Positions 54,728 through 64,000 are shown, counted from the first letter of the stretch. The stretch: 64,000 nucleotides of DNA from Myroides sp. N17-2 (GCF_002286775.1 NZ_NSGJ01000018.1:1-64000); one strand, 5' to 3'. Notes: a model not told the origin generated them from the letters alone. Translations and numbers: made by a program.

Positions 54728-56065
54728 TTATTTCACTACCACGTCTAATACTATCTTCAATAAGAATAATATAGACAATACATATACTGTAGGTGTGATA
54801 TCTTTGTGTTCCTTTGCTCCTATTTTAAGGATTGTGTAGCTCAAGATACCGAATACGATTCCCTCCGCTATACTGTACGTAAACGGCATAAAAACAATAG
54901 TCAAGAATGCAGGTAGTCCATCAGACAGCTTGTCAAAGTTGATTCTAGTAACCGATGAAATCATAAATAACCCAACCACAATCAATGCTGGTGCTGTAGC
55001 TGCTGCTGGTATAATCAAAAAGACAGGCCCTAAGAATAACGCTAACCCAAACATCAAGGCTACACTTACAGCTGTTAATCCTGTGCGTCCACCTGAGGCT
55101 ACTCCCGATGCGCTCTCTACATAAGAAGTCACAGAGCTAGTTCCTAAGATAGATCCTACAGTAGTTCCCATTGCATCTGTGAATAAGGCTTTTTTCATTT
55201 GTGGGAAGTTGCCATCTTTATCAGCTAAGTTTGTTTTAGAAATAACACCGATCAAAGTACCTACTGTATCAAATAAGTTGACAAACAAGAAAGTAAATAC
55301 TACGACTATCATATCTATAGAAAGGATTTGATTCCATCCCTCTGCTGTAAACATCGGTTTAATCGCTTCTCCAAAGATAGGTTCTATTGAGGGGGGTAAA
55401 GCTACAATGCTCGTTGGCAAGGCTACATCACCTAAGATTAAACCAAATATCGTAGCGCTCAGAATACCAAATAGAATAGCTCCATTCACATTGCGGATTA
55501 ACAAGATCCCTGTCACTACAAGTCCTATTAAAGTCATCCATACGGTATGCTGACCGAAATCTCCTAACCTCACTAGGGTATTAGGATCCGATACTACTAC
55601 TCCCGCACTCTTCAGCCCGATAAGGGTAATGAATAGCCCTATCCCTGCAGGTATCGCTTCTTTAAGTACCTTAGGGATACTTCTGACAATCAACTCACGT
55701 ACATTAAAGAATGTCAATAATAAAAAGATGATTCCCTCTATAAATACTGCAGTCAATGCGAACTGCCACGTATATCCTAAAGTCAATACTACCGAATAAG
55801 CAAAGAAACTATTTAACCCCATCCCTGGAGCTTGTGCGATAGGTAACTTAGCATAAAAGCCCATAAGTAAAGTGGCTACGATCGTAGCTAAGGCAGTTGT
55901 AGTAAATAACGCTTCTCTATCCATACCTGCATCTGCAAGTATATTAGGATTCACTACTAAGATATAAGACATAGTAAGAAACGTGATGATACCCGCTATA
56001 AACTCACGTTTAATAGTAGTACCATTGCTACTCAACTGGAAGTAGCATTCAAGAAAATTCTTCAT
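54728..56065 (-). CDS. NCS2 family purine permease
   Basis: The 445-aa protein has about twelve or fourteen membrane helices and the AzgA-like start (NGTTIKREFIAGIITFLTMSY) and APGMGLNSFFAYSVVLTLGY. It should import adenine, guanine or hypoxanthine by proton symport. Full length. Its terminator lies within the downstream repeats. Confidence 0.9.
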   Translation of the reverse strand: MKNFLECYFQLSSNGTTIKREFIAGIITFLTMSYILVVNPNILADAGMDREALFTTTALATIVATLLMGFYAKLPIAQAPGMGLNSFFAYSVVLTLGYTWQFALTAVFIEGIIFLLLTFFNVRELIVRSIPKVLKEAIPAGIGLFITLIGLKSAGVVVSDPNTLVRLGDFGQHTVWMTLIGLVVTGILLIRNVNGAILFGILSATIFGLILGDVALPTSIVALPPSIEPIFGEAIKPMFTAEGWNQILSIDMIVVVFTFLFVNLFDTVGTLIGVISKTNLADKDGNFPQMKKALFTDAMGTTVGSILGTSSVTSYVESASGVASGGRTGLTAVSVALMFGLALFLGPVFLIIPAAATAPALIVVGLFMISSVTRINFDKLSDGLPAFLTIVFMPFTYSIAEGIVFGILSYTILKIGAKEHKDITPTVYVLSILFLLKIVLDVVVK

Positions 56066-56181
56066 TGTGTTGTTGTTGCTTTAAAGCACGCAAAAATAAG
56101 AAGATTTTAGTTAAGTATGCATAATAATAGACAAGAAACAAACAATAAGGAAATAGAACCTTAGCTCCCTTTTATATAATA

Positions 56182-56260
56182 CTACCTCTTATACTTCACT
56201 TCTCCTAAAGGTATAGGCATTGGGTTCTTCAGTACCCATTTATTTGCTAGTTTAAATAGA
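56182..56260 (-). pseudogene. 3' fragment of an ankyrin-gene duplicate
   Basis: It translates in frame to LANKWVLKNPMPIPLGEVKY plus KR and a stop, almost the same as the end of the ankyrin protein (59285-59355). No start or upstream part is present. It lies just downstream of the three secreted-paralog genes and is in the same orientation. Confidence 0.8.
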
Positions 56261-56292
56261 CAAATCTTTTATCAGCTAAAAACTAAAACCAC

Positions 56293-56321
56293 AAAAAAAC
56301 CGAGACTATACAGACTCGGTT
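56293..56321 (-). terminator. Terminator of the three-paralog operon
   Basis: On the minus strand AACCGAG pairs with CTCGGTT and T run follows. Confidence 0.65.
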
Positions 56322-56381
56322 TAGTTCGTTATAAATATTTCTATATCAAAACACTTCTATTAGTGAATAACAAACCAATAC

Positions 56382-57230
56382 TTATAAAATTGGTTCAGTC
56401 ATAAAGGTGACCTTCATAGAAGAGTGAGCCATAATCGGAGCCCAATCAAAATCTCCTACCCTAGGTTCAAAGTAGAGCCATTTACTTCCTCCATTTAAAG
56501 TTTCATGATATTGTTTACCAGGATAATTCGTCTCCGTAGCTTTCGTTCGAATCTTATATGTTTTGCCTTTTTTAACATCTATGCTAAAATTAGAAATACC
56601 TACACTAGAGTTATATCCCGAACCTGTAACTAATAATGGTGAGTGCACAGTATAACCCGTAAAAACAACAGTTCCAGTATTATCAGTAACTTCAGTTGTA
56701 CATATTATATTAGCAGCTGCTCTCTCACTACTACCCATATCACCATAAATAACGAACTCTAAAAATAACAATCCATCTCTATCTGCTACATAGTCATAAT
56801 CAAATTCTGTCATATTCACTACTGTAGGAGTGGTAGTTTTACTTTGTAAATCATATTGCTTATTAGTCAGTTTAAAAGTTACAAATTGCATATCTCTACT
56901 AGGTGAGGTTTTTACATACATACGCATCCATCTATTCTCACTGGTCCAATAGTGAAACCCCTCTCTTAAATCTCCTGTTTCAACTGTATTATAAACTATC
57001 ATCCCAGCCTCCATATGTGCAGGATCTAATGGTGCAGCAGAGGTCATACTTACCAACTTCACTCTATTTATTAATAATCCTTTATTGTCAGACTCTAAGG
57101 TCAGATCCGCCTCTTTAATAGGTAGTACAGCATTACCCAACCCTACTTGTGCATTAGTCATACAAACATTGAATAATGTAATCATTACTGTTAGGACATG
57201 ACAAATCCTTTTTACTATTTCCTTTTTCAT
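56382..57230 (-). CDS. Secreted paralog 3 of a tandem family
   Basis: The 282-aa protein has an N-terminal signal segment ending about TNAQ (residue 28). Its N-terminal half holds ADLTLESDNKGLLINRVKL and AGMIVYNTVETGDLREGF with HYWTSENRWMRM, the pattern at the base of many Bacteroidota surface proteins with a tail-fibre-like stub. The C-terminal half ends in HSSMKVTFMTEPIL, shared with the two next genes. I do not recognise a function. It is the last gene of a three-gene operon, 4 bp after the previous one. Confidence 0.75.
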   Translation of the reverse strand: MKKEIVKRICHVLTVMITLFNVCMTNAQVGLGNAVLPIKEADLTLESDNKGLLINRVKLVSMTSAAPLDPAHMEAGMIVYNTVETGDLREGFHYWTSENRWMRMYVKTSPSRDMQFVTFKLTNKQYDLQSKTTTPTVVNMTEFDYDYVADRDGLLFLEFVIYGDMGSSERAAANIICTTEVTDNTGTVVFTGYTVHSPLLVTGSGYNSSVGISNFSIDVKKGKTYKIRTKATETNYPGKQYHETLNGGSKWLYFEPRVGDFDWAPIMAHSSMKVTFMTEPIL

Positions 57231-57234
57231 AATT

Positions 57235-58029
57235 TTAATTCGTAAGTTCTGACAAAAACGTAACCTTTAAAGACGATTGATAATTACTATTTGGACCAAC
57301 AAGGTTACCTACCATATTCTTAAATTTATTAGCATTTGGTCCAGCATAAACATTACTAGCAAAAGTATTAATCGTATATTTCTCCCCTCTCTTTACATTA
57401 ACATAATATATACCTACGGCAGTCACAGCTTTGTTTCCATCACCAGGCACAACCATATAAGGAGAAACGGCACAATACTCTCTAGAAATCTCTTTTTTAG
57501 TAGAGTCAGTGATTATAGTCTCGAAGAGTGCATCTGTAGCCCCTTGTAAAGTAGCATTACCTGGTTGATAAGTAACATAGGCTACAATTAAATATTCTAA
57601 AAACAAAACTCCATCTTCTAAAGCAGTATATTCAAAATCTAGATCCTTCATTTGCACACTTTGCTGATATGGAATTTCTATACTTGATTTTGTCCTAAAG
57701 TATCCTACTAGGTTAGTAAGACGTGTAGGTGTCTTTTTAGAATAAATTTTACTCCACTTTTTTTCACTAGACCAAAAATAAATCCCTTCTGTAAGATCAC
57801 CTGTCACATTAGTATTATACACCGTTACACCTACATCTAGACTAGTATCTGATAACGGTTTAGGCGAATTCAAACTAACTAGTTTCACTCGATTAAATAA
57901 CATCCCTTTATCTGTAGAGCCTAAAGTTAACTCCGCATTAGGGTTAAGTAAAGTAGTGTTTATCCCCTGCTGTGCAAAGAGAGAAACACTCATAAAACAA
58001 TAAAACAATATATATTTATACAATCTCAT
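57235..58029 (-). CDS. Secreted paralog 2 of a tandem family
   Basis: The 264-aa protein has a signal peptide (to residue 19) and the same layout: LTLGSTDKGMLFNRVKLV, DVGVTVYNTNVTGDLTEGIY, a C-terminal domain with FEYTALEDGVLFLEYLI and GIYYVNVKRGEKYTI, and the end SSLKVTFLSELTN. It is 18 bp after the first gene and 4 bp before the third. Confidence 0.75.
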   Translation of the reverse strand: MRLYKYILFYCFMSVSLFAQQGINTTLLNPNAELTLGSTDKGMLFNRVKLVSLNSPKPLSDTSLDVGVTVYNTNVTGDLTEGIYFWSSEKKWSKIYSKKTPTRLTNLVGYFRTKSSIEIPYQQSVQMKDLDFEYTALEDGVLFLEYLIVAYVTYQPGNATLQGATDALFETIITDSTKKEISREYCAVSPYMVVPGDGNKAVTAVGIYYVNVKRGEKYTINTFASNVYAGPNANKFKNMVGNLVGPNSNYQSSLKVTFLSELTN

Positions 58030-58047
58030 ATCAATTCTCTTTTTATA

Positions 58048-58833
58048 TTATAAACTTAATTCTGATAAGAAAGTAACCTTCATAGATGAATATACTTTTT
58101 TATCTCCAATACTAAGTGTGCCTATCGTAGGTTTTGCAACTTTGTAATCATTCCCAGCCCAATACTCTTCGCCTATATGACTTATATTATATGTTTTTCC
58201 TTTCACTACAGGGATAGAAAAGTTAGAAATCCCTACAGTTATTTTGCCTGGTTCATTTACAGTAGCAACAAAAGGAGACATTGTAGTAACACCGTTAAAC
58301 ACCTCAGTCCCTGTCTCATCTACTATATTAGTAAACAAATAGGTATTACCCGCAATAACTACAGATCCTCCTACCATAGTACTATATATACTTAGATCTA
58401 AAAAAAGTGTACCATTCTCTTCAGCCTTATATACATAATTTAACTCGTCTATTGGTACCTTAATATCGTAATCTGGTAAGAGATATTCCTTAGTTGTTTT
58501 CTTAAACGCAAGGAAGTTCATATCTCGCGTAGGAACATATTTAATGTATAAACGAGACCAGCCGTTACTAGAGTGCCAAAAATAGTATCCCTCTACTAGG
58601 TTCTTAGTTGGGTCTACAGTAGTGTTATACACTAATGTACCTGCAACCATGTTTTCCTTTTTTAGAGGAGCCGCAGATAATACATCTTGTAATTTCACCC
58701 TATTAGGAACCATCCCCTTATTCTCTGACCCTAATGTTAAATCTGTATTTTTATTAGGTAATTTAACACCTACACTCACTTGACTGAATACAGATGTACT
58801 GATTAATAAAAAAGTAAATAATAATATTCTCAT
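58048..58833 (-). CDS. Secreted paralog 1 of a tandem family
   Basis: The 261-aa protein has a signal peptide (to residue 17), the N-terminal block TDLTLGSENKGMVPNRVKL, AGTLVYNTTVDPTKNLVEG and YYFWHSSNGWSRLY, and a C-terminal domain ending YSSMKVTFLSELSL. The three proteins align along their length, so they came from duplications. Possibly subunits of one surface structure, but this is only inference from conserved layout. Confidence 0.75.
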   Translation of the reverse strand: MRILLFTFLLISTSVFSQVSVGVKLPNKNTDLTLGSENKGMVPNRVKLQDVLSAAPLKKENMVAGTLVYNTTVDPTKNLVEGYYFWHSSNGWSRLYIKYVPTRDMNFLAFKKTTKEYLLPDYDIKVPIDELNYVYKAEENGTLFLDLSIYSTMVGGSVVIAGNTYLFTNIVDETGTEVFNGVTTMSPFVATVNEPGKITVGISNFSIPVVKGKTYNISHIGEEYWAGNDYKVAKPTIGTLSIGDKKVYSSMKVTFLSELSL

Positions 58834-59284
58834 AGCAATATTTTATAATTCTGTTAAAAACCGAACATTAAAAACAAATTTAACAAAAAAAACACACATA
58901 TCAAACCACAATTAAGTGAATTTGTAAATAATATTAAAAAACGCAAGACACATCAGAATAATCAACAGTATTTTAACAAAATGGTTATAGCAATAAAACA
59001 AAACAAACATTTAATGTCTTTTTAACTAAATATTAAATCAATTATTAACTACCATCATACCAATCTATTTTCTAATAAAAATTAGACTTAGAATACGTGA
59101 TAGACATATAAACGAAAAGCCATTATGCAAAATAACTCTGAGTTAATGATAGAAGCATAGTATAGTTTTAGAACTAATGAAGTAGAATTGCATTGTAGTA
59201 TTTGACTAGTGAGGAAGCTTGTCTTGATAAAAAAAGCATACCTATTAATAACAAAAAAAGAGAACTTTCGTTCTCTTTTTTTGT
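58834..59284. other. 451-bp AT-rich gap before the paralog operon
   Basis: Only the ankyrin terminator (59254-59282) is recognisable. The rest is AT-rich, with long A/T tracts, and may hold the operon's promoter. Confidence 0.4.
59254..59282. terminator. Terminator of the ankyrin gene
   Basis: AAAAAGAGAAC pairs with GTTCTCTTTTT around a TTTC loop. Confidence 0.75.
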
Positions 59285-60352
59285 TTATCTCTTATATTTT
59301 ACCTCTCCTAAAGGTATAGGTATTGGGTTCTTAAGTACCCATTTATTCGCTAGTTCACATAGGTAGTTAAGTTCCCTCGTTTCACCATTTCCATACTTGC
59401 GAATCCCTGCGACCATCGGTGTTATACTTGCTAAGTCGCGTTCACTAAGAGAAACTTCTGTTGAAAGATAAGCTAAATAAGCATCTAGCATCTTCTTAAA
59501 GTTCGCATCCCAGTTACCACCACCATTTCTATAAATCTCGTCTCTCACTTTACCTGTGATACGGACAACTTCTCCTTGTACCGTCTTGGCACTCCCTTTA
59601 GATGGAACTAATAGTTCCCATAGTTCCTCATACTGCTCCTCCCAAACGGTTCCATTTACTTCTATTTTAGAAACTCCATCATGAGTAATCCGCTTCTTAA
59701 CAGGGGTAACTTCATATAGTTGATATAACTCACTTAGAGCCTTATCACTCTCTTCTAAATAATCTGGATTAAAATTCTCTCTGTGAAACTCAAAGTTTTC
59801 TCCTATGCGAGTGATATCATCACGCATACTTAATGTAATCTCTTTAGTCAATGGCAAAAGCACCTTTGATACCGCGACTAAATTAACTAGATCAATATTC
59901 TGTGCACGCTTAAGTGCTCCATTGAGCGGAGTTTCTTTATATGAATTTAGCACATTAACTGATGCTCCTGCTTCTATCAATAACTCCACTGCCCCTGCAT
60001 TAAACCCGTGTCCTGCTGCGAAGTGTAAAGGTGTAGAACCATAACTATCTACAGCATTAACATCTGCTCCTAAGGCTATAAATACAGCTATATTACTATC
60101 TCTACGCAATCCTGTGTGACTATGAAGAGCTGTGCGATTATAACTATCCACAGCGTCTATATCTGCCCCTTTCTTCACTAACCATCTCACGAACTCTTCA
60201 GATATTCCATAGAAACTAAGTGCTGTAGTCTTGCCATAGCCACCTCTAGCATCTATCTCACATGTATCAAATACTGCTTTAAGCGCAGTGATATCGTTGC
60301 TATCTATTAACTCTTGAAAGTTCTTCGGTAGGGTTTTCTTTTTCTTTGCCAT
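59285..60352 (-). CDS. Ankyrin repeat protein
   Basis: The 355-aa protein has about four ankyrin repeats in its first 160 residues (DSYNRTALHSHTGL, DSYGSTPLHFAAGHGFNAGA, LNSYKETPLNGALKRAQN). The C-terminal half is helical and unknown. No signal peptide is present. Ankyrin repeats bind proteins; the partner is unknown. A copy of its 3' end occurs at 56182-56260. Confidence 0.88.
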   Translation of the reverse strand: MAKKKKTLPKNFQELIDSNDITALKAVFDTCEIDARGGYGKTTALSFYGISEEFVRWLVKKGADIDAVDSYNRTALHSHTGLRRDSNIAVFIALGADVNAVDSYGSTPLHFAAGHGFNAGAVELLIEAGASVNVLNSYKETPLNGALKRAQNIDLVNLVAVSKVLLPLTKEITLSMRDDITRIGENFEFHRENFNPDYLEESDKALSELYQLYEVTPVKKRITHDGVSKIEVNGTVWEEQYEELWELLVPSKGSAKTVQGEVVRITGKVRDEIYRNGGGNWDANFKKMLDAYLAYLSTEVSLSERDLASITPMVAGIRKYGNGETRELNYLCELANKWVLKNPIPIPLGEVKYKR

Positions 60353-60495
60353 TTTGTTACACAGTTTATTTTATCATCACGTAATAATACCTTCTAGTTC
60401 TAAATAGACACATTTATTAACTAAAGATAATAAAATTCTCAACATAGGAACTATTTATTAAAAAAATAATACAAGGTGCCTGTCTATATTATAAC

Positions 60496-60528
60496 AAAAA
60501 AAGCCGAAGTATCTAAATACCTCGGCTT
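60496..60528. terminator. Terminator of the Fic gene
   Basis: AAGCCGAAGTAT pairs with ATACCTCGGCTT with one mismatch; A run on the left gives T on the minus strand. Confidence 0.7.
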
Positions 60529-60550
60529 ATATAATTGAATCAGACTAATA

Positions 60551-61870
60551 TTACTTTAATTCTTTAATATTCTTAATAATCTGTCCACAGATATGATTAG
60601 CGACTTCTTTTATTTCTTCTGCATCTAGACCTTGCTCGTATGTTTTACTAATCACATAGCCATCTCCTAGATCTACAATGAACTCCGCTTCTAAGAACTC
60701 ACAATTCAATTCGATAGTGATCGCTTCTGCCTCATTAGTTAGTTTAAATCCGTGTAGAGATGTAGTCGATAAGATACCATCTACGTCATTCCATGAGATG
60801 TCTTCCGCATCTAATAGAATCTCCTGTTGAAGTACTTCTGACTCCTCCTGTACACTTACATTAATATAAGTAGTGGTAATCTCTCCAAACAAATCTTTGA
60901 AGCTTCCCTTTATTTTTTGGTCTACCTCTAGATACATTGCTTTTAGAGAATCACTGTATAATGCAGTAATTACCTCCGCTGATTTCACTTTCTTTAACTG
61001 CTCTTCGTCTTTTGCTTTTAGTGCTTTTTTAAGCAACTCTATTTGGTTTAGAATATCTCCTTCAGCATCTATAGATTTGCCCGCAGTTACATCGTTCACC
61101 ATCTGTTGAGAACGCAATACTAACTCACTGATATGCTTAAATAATGGTTCTTTACTTCCCTCATAACATAGGATATCAACTAAACCGTGATAGTACCCCT
61201 CATTCTCTTCATCCGTAATCCAAAACGGAGTGTATCCTAAAGCTACCAATATTTGATTAGTCAATATAAACCCAACACGCTCACTGCCTTGAGTAAACGG
61301 ATGAATGTTCATATAATCAATAAGGAAGTTTAGCGCCACGTCTAAAGAGTGTGGAGCATACTTCTTACCACGCTGTACGAAAGCGATAGCCTCGTTAGTA
61401 CGAGTAAGTAATTCCTTTATTTGCTTCTGAACTTCTTCAGGGCTAACGAATATATGCTTTTCACCTCTATAGTTGATAAACTCGTTGGCTTCTAGTTTAT
61501 ACTGTCCTAATTGTAACGTCTTATCTGCTTCTTCCTCATAAATAACCTTCGCGTGGATGTCTTTGATTGCCTTTTCAGATAGCTTTAATTCCATCTTCCC
61601 TACACGCAATATCTCGCGTATAACAGTATCGTGCTTCTTTATCTCTAATACATCCTTTAAAGACTTCTGATACACCTCTAAGATTCCGTTTAATACACTC
61701 TCTGCTTCTTCTACAGTTAGCATATTTCCCTCCATCGCATTAGCGTTAAAGTTCCACTCTAAACGAAACTTCTTGTGTAGAGCCTCTAACTGCTCATTAT
61801 TTAAGCTTCCTTGTGCCTCAACTTGTTGTTTTAGCTCATCTATCTTTACTTTTACCTCTGTATAAGTCAT
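60551..61870 (-). CDS. Fic-domain protein with degenerate active site
   Basis: The 439-aa protein has a Fic domain near residues 40-210. An N-terminal inhibitory-helix-like EGN (residues 47-49, NANAMEGNMLT) suits class II Fic enzymes. The catalytic motif is H190-PFTQGSER198 instead of HPFxDGNGRxxR: the His, the first Gly and the Arg remain, but D/E is Gln, GNGR is GSER and the second Arg is Phe. Such changes should weaken ATP-phosphate and metal binding, so normal AMP transfer is doubtful. Confidence 0.83.
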   Translation of the reverse strand: MTYTEVKVKIDELKQQVEAQGSLNNEQLEALHKKFRLEWNFNANAMEGNMLTVEEAESVLNGILEVYQKSLKDVLEIKKHDTVIREILRVGKMELKLSEKAIKDIHAKVIYEEEADKTLQLGQYKLEANEFINYRGEKHIFVSPEEVQKQIKELLTRTNEAIAFVQRGKKYAPHSLDVALNFLIDYMNIHPFTQGSERVGFILTNQILVALGYTPFWITDEENEGYYHGLVDILCYEGSKEPLFKHISELVLRSQQMVNDVTAGKSIDAEGDILNQIELLKKALKAKDEEQLKKVKSAEVITALYSDSLKAMYLEVDQKIKGSFKDLFGEITTTYINVSVQEESEVLQQEILLDAEDISWNDVDGILSTTSLHGFKLTNEAEAITIELNCEFLEAEFIVDLGDGYVISKTYEQGLDAEEIKEVANHICGQIIKNIKELK

Positions 61871-62228
61871 CTAATCCCTCTTTTTTCTCAGTACACTTTC
61901 TCTCTAAAATACAGTTTATTTTCTCTCCTTACACATCTCCCCTAAGCTCCTAACATATACCAATCACTACTAAATCAGAGTGATATAATATATTTACTCA
62001 CTAGTCCTACATCAAGAATCCACTATACCTTAAACCAAGTGTATTTTATTATAATGCCACAAAGATACACCACTGAATCAACTCAGCAAATACAAGGGTT
62101 ATCTATTTTATCAAAGCTTTAGCCCGCACTTGAGATAACCCTTTATCCAAGAACATCTTACTCATTTTTCACACGATAATCTTTTGTATAAAAAAAGCAG
62201 TATCCTTTAGAGAACACTGCTTGGTATT
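61871..62228. other. 358-bp gap
   Basis: Only a terminator at 62196-62222 is recognisable; I see nothing else in it. Confidence 0.4.
62196..62222. terminator. Terminator of the FG-GAP-like gene
   Basis: AAGCAGT pairs with ACTGCTT around a loop; A run on the left gives T on the minus strand. Confidence 0.6.
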
Positions 62229-63005
62229 TTACTCAATAAAAACTGCTTTCTTCTTTACCCTCTTTTGCTCATTAAGATCAACTTCATAATAATAAACTGT
62301 ATAATTCTCTTTTACAATCAATCCAAGCATATCTTCATCACTTACTCCATCACATATAAACAAGAAGAAAGGTTCGAATAAATAGCTTCCCTTATTATTC
62401 TTAATCGTGTAAGTTTGCACCCTCCCAAGGCAACCATTATGAGGGTCTTGAACAATAATTATCTCATCAGCACCATCATTATCTAAATCCCCCTTATTCA
62501 TAAGTGTGAATCCGCAACATCCTACAGGTATAGACCGAATAGTACTATCACTAAACTGTATTTCATATTCTTCAGGAACTCCTCCATCCACACGACTACC
62601 ACCATATCCTTCTTTTACAAGTTTGCGATATGCGTACTCATACTGTCCATCCCCATTAAAATCTCCATATATCCTCTCCCCTATGTTTCCATTAATCGAT
62701 GTCTGTTTATTTGCATCAGAATAAGTCTTATCGCTTTCTTCCTCAAATATCACGTCATTATTATGATTCTTATCATCAAGGTCATTATACGGTTCATCTA
62801 TTTCATTATACTGTTCATCTAAGGTAGGAGCCTCATGACGCCAATCTCTATCAAAAGTATACGCTAACAGGCTCAGAAAAAACACGATATACACCGCTAT
62901 AAATGATACTATAGCAATCACTTTAGTTTTTAAACTCCATTTCTTATTCATTCCAATAAGAATGACTAACACAAAAAATATTAGATAATATAACATACCG
63001 CTCAT
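62229..63005 (-). CDS. Membrane protein with FG-GAP-like calcium-binding motif
   Basis: The 258-aa protein has two N-terminal transmembrane helices (LIFFVLVILIGMNKK, VIAIVSFIAVYIVFFLSLL), an acidic linker and a C-terminal region with two Asp-rich loops (YGDFNGDGQYEYAYR, KGDLDNDGADEIIIV). These look like FG-GAP or calcium-binding loops. No catalytic motif is seen. Function unknown. Confidence 0.7.
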   Translation of the reverse strand: MSGMLYYLIFFVLVILIGMNKKWSLKTKVIAIVSFIAVYIVFFLSLLAYTFDRDWRHEAPTLDEQYNEIDEPYNDLDDKNHNNDVIFEEESDKTYSDANKQTSINGNIGERIYGDFNGDGQYEYAYRKLVKEGYGGSRVDGGVPEEYEIQFSDSTIRSIPVGCCGFTLMNKGDLDNDGADEIIIVQDPHNGCLGRVQTYTIKNNKGSYLFEPFFLFICDGVSDEDMLGLIVKENYTVYYYEVDLNEQKRVKKKAVFIE

Positions 63006-63083
63006 TATTAAAAATACAGTGTTTCTAATTTACTATTATTTAACCAACTCTTACTAATACAAATCAAATATCTACACAAAAAA

Positions 63084-63111
63084 AGCAGTATCTCTGTATA
63101 GATACTGCTTG
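63084..63111. terminator. Terminator of the TonB gene
   Basis: AAGCAGTATCT pairs perfectly with AGATACTGCTT around a 6-nt loop; A run on the left. Confidence 0.75.
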
Positions 63112-63135
63112 ATATAAAACAATTTAAAACAAAAT

Positions 63136-63981
63136 TTATTGCACTCTAATAGTGATAGGAAGTGTAAACTGAGAACGAACTGGTTTATCGTTGTTCATCG
63201 CTGGTTTCCACTTAGACATCGTTTTTAATACACGGATAGCCTCTTTACTTGCTCCAAAACCTGGGTCTCTCATCACTTTAATATCTGTCAGACTACCATC
63301 TTTCTCAACGATGAATGACATAATCACTTTTATTTCTTTTGTACCTGCATCCATATCAGGTGCTCTAAATTTAGAGACAAATTCACTATTGAATTTCCCC
63401 ATCGAACCATAAGGTTCTGCTTTATGAGATACACCGATATATACTTTATTATCATTAACAGCTGTACCACCTGATGCTTCAGGCTTAACTACATCTGCTG
63501 GCTTTTCGACAGGTTTCTCATTTATAATGATCGTTCCCTCGTCGCTTCCCTTTATATTCTCTGAACCTGGATTCGCATTCGCTAAATCTTCTGTAGTAGC
63601 TGGCTCTTCTGTAATCTCGTTTGCTTTAGCAGGATCAAGTTCAGTGTACTTCACTACATCTTCTCTAGATAGAGCAGTCTCTACTTTAACCTCTGGTATC
63701 TCTACCTCTGGTTCATCTTTAGGAGTAAATACTTCGTCCTCTAGAAGTGTAGGCTCTACAGGAATATCTATAATCACTACTCCTGGCTCATTACTCGCAA
63801 ATAGATTAGAAACAACCGAAGGGACAACAAATACGGCACAGAACAAGAATATTCCTGCCACTAAGGAAATAATGGTGGTATATGAACTGTTTTGACGCAA
63901 TTTATAAGCACCATACGCTTTATTGCGATTCTCAAAAACAATATCCAACCAGTCTTTTTTAAACAAATCATTCTTTGCCAT
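63136..63981 (-). CDS. tonB: Energy transducer TonB
   Basis: The 281-aa protein has a transmembrane helix (TTIISLVAGIFLFCAVFVV) after a cytoplasmic head (WLDIVFENRNKAYGAYKLR), a Glu/Pro-rich periplasmic linker and a C-terminal TonB domain (VIMSFIVEKDGSLTDIKVMR, LKTMSKWKPAMNNDK, PITIRVQ). It couples the proton gradient to outer-membrane receptors with ExbBD. ExbBD are not in the window. The start is 19 bp from the right edge. Confidence 0.92.
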   Translation of the reverse strand: MAKNDLFKKDWLDIVFENRNKAYGAYKLRQNSSYTTIISLVAGIFLFCAVFVVPSVVSNLFASNEPGVVIIDIPVEPTLLEDEVFTPKDEPEVEIPEVKVETALSREDVVKYTELDPAKANEITEEPATTEDLANANPGSENIKGSDEGTIIINEKPVEKPADVVKPEASGGTAVNDNKVYIGVSHKAEPYGSMGKFNSEFVSKFRAPDMDAGTKEIKVIMSFIVEKDGSLTDIKVMRDPGFGASKEAIRVLKTMSKWKPAMNNDKPVRSQFTLPITIRVQ

Positions 63982-64000
63982 AATTTTATCATTTAAAAGT

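Larger units (their letters stand above)
56066..56381. other. 316-bp gap with pseudogene fragment and terminator
   Basis: It holds the ankyrin fragment at 56182-56260 and the terminator at 56293-56321. Nothing else stands out. Confidence 0.5.

Overview
The window looks like chromosome from a low-GC flavobacterium (Bacteroidota, Flavobacteriaceae). The evidence is a GLPGLI-family secreted protein, a DUF4834 and YfhO pair, lipoproteins and secreted proteins with short N-terminal signals, and promoters that fit the Bacteroidota -7 element TAnnTTTG with little Shine-Dalgarno sequence. A Myroides-like genome is my best guess; it is an inference from gene style and content, not from a database search.

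Layout. Positions 1-7600 hold envelope and secreted proteins (GLPGLI, retropepsin-like protease, lipocalin-like lipoprotein, serine hydrolase), a TetA-like MFS exporter and an AraC-type regulator. Positions 7635-20743 are a 13.1-kb integrative mobilizable element (IME) inserted in the 3' end of tRNA-Ser(UGA). It is bounded by a 15-bp direct repeat and encodes a tyrosine integrase, a DUF3853 HTH protein, a helicase, a primase-like protein, MobC, a MOBP-type relaxase, an XRE regulator and a RadC-like JAB protein. It has no conjugation apparatus. Its cargo looks defensive: a HEPN + reverse transcriptase operon (9974-12023), a translationally coupled pair of unknown genes with a Cys/His cluster (18286-19424) and a PIN-type nuclease (19635-20396). 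A 150-bp cluster of nine GATGCA iterons lies between the helicase and primase genes.

Positions 20815-64000 are mostly core chromosome: a serine-hydrolase-fold protein that has lost its catalytic residues, endonuclease III without its Fe-S cysteines, an ECF sigma factor, UvrA, a glycosyltransferase, YfhO, HemN, acetyl-CoA synthetase, an NMO-like flavoprotein, MnmA, a SIMPL protein, ProC, YidC, PyrG, a Crp-like regulator, an APC permease, an erythromycin-esterase-like protein, a ketopantoate reductase, a purine permease, ankyrin and Fic proteins and TonB. Set among these are a three-gene HipBST-like toxin-antitoxin operon with three evenly spaced operators (42119-43678) and a tandem family of three secreted paralogs bracketed by copies of the ankyrin gene's 3' end (56182-59355).

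Several intergenic regions (22.4-23.3, 30.9-31.4, 52.8-53.3 and 54.2-54.7 kb) hold families of palindromic and tandem repeats that recur across the window. Two genes have left partial duplicated fragments (a Crp-like gene at 49.7 kb and the ankyrin gene at 56.2 kb). The strongest candidates for an undescribed system are the HEPN-RT operon and the coupled pair at 18286-19424 on the IME, with the HipBST-like operon as a likely new member of a recently recognised class.
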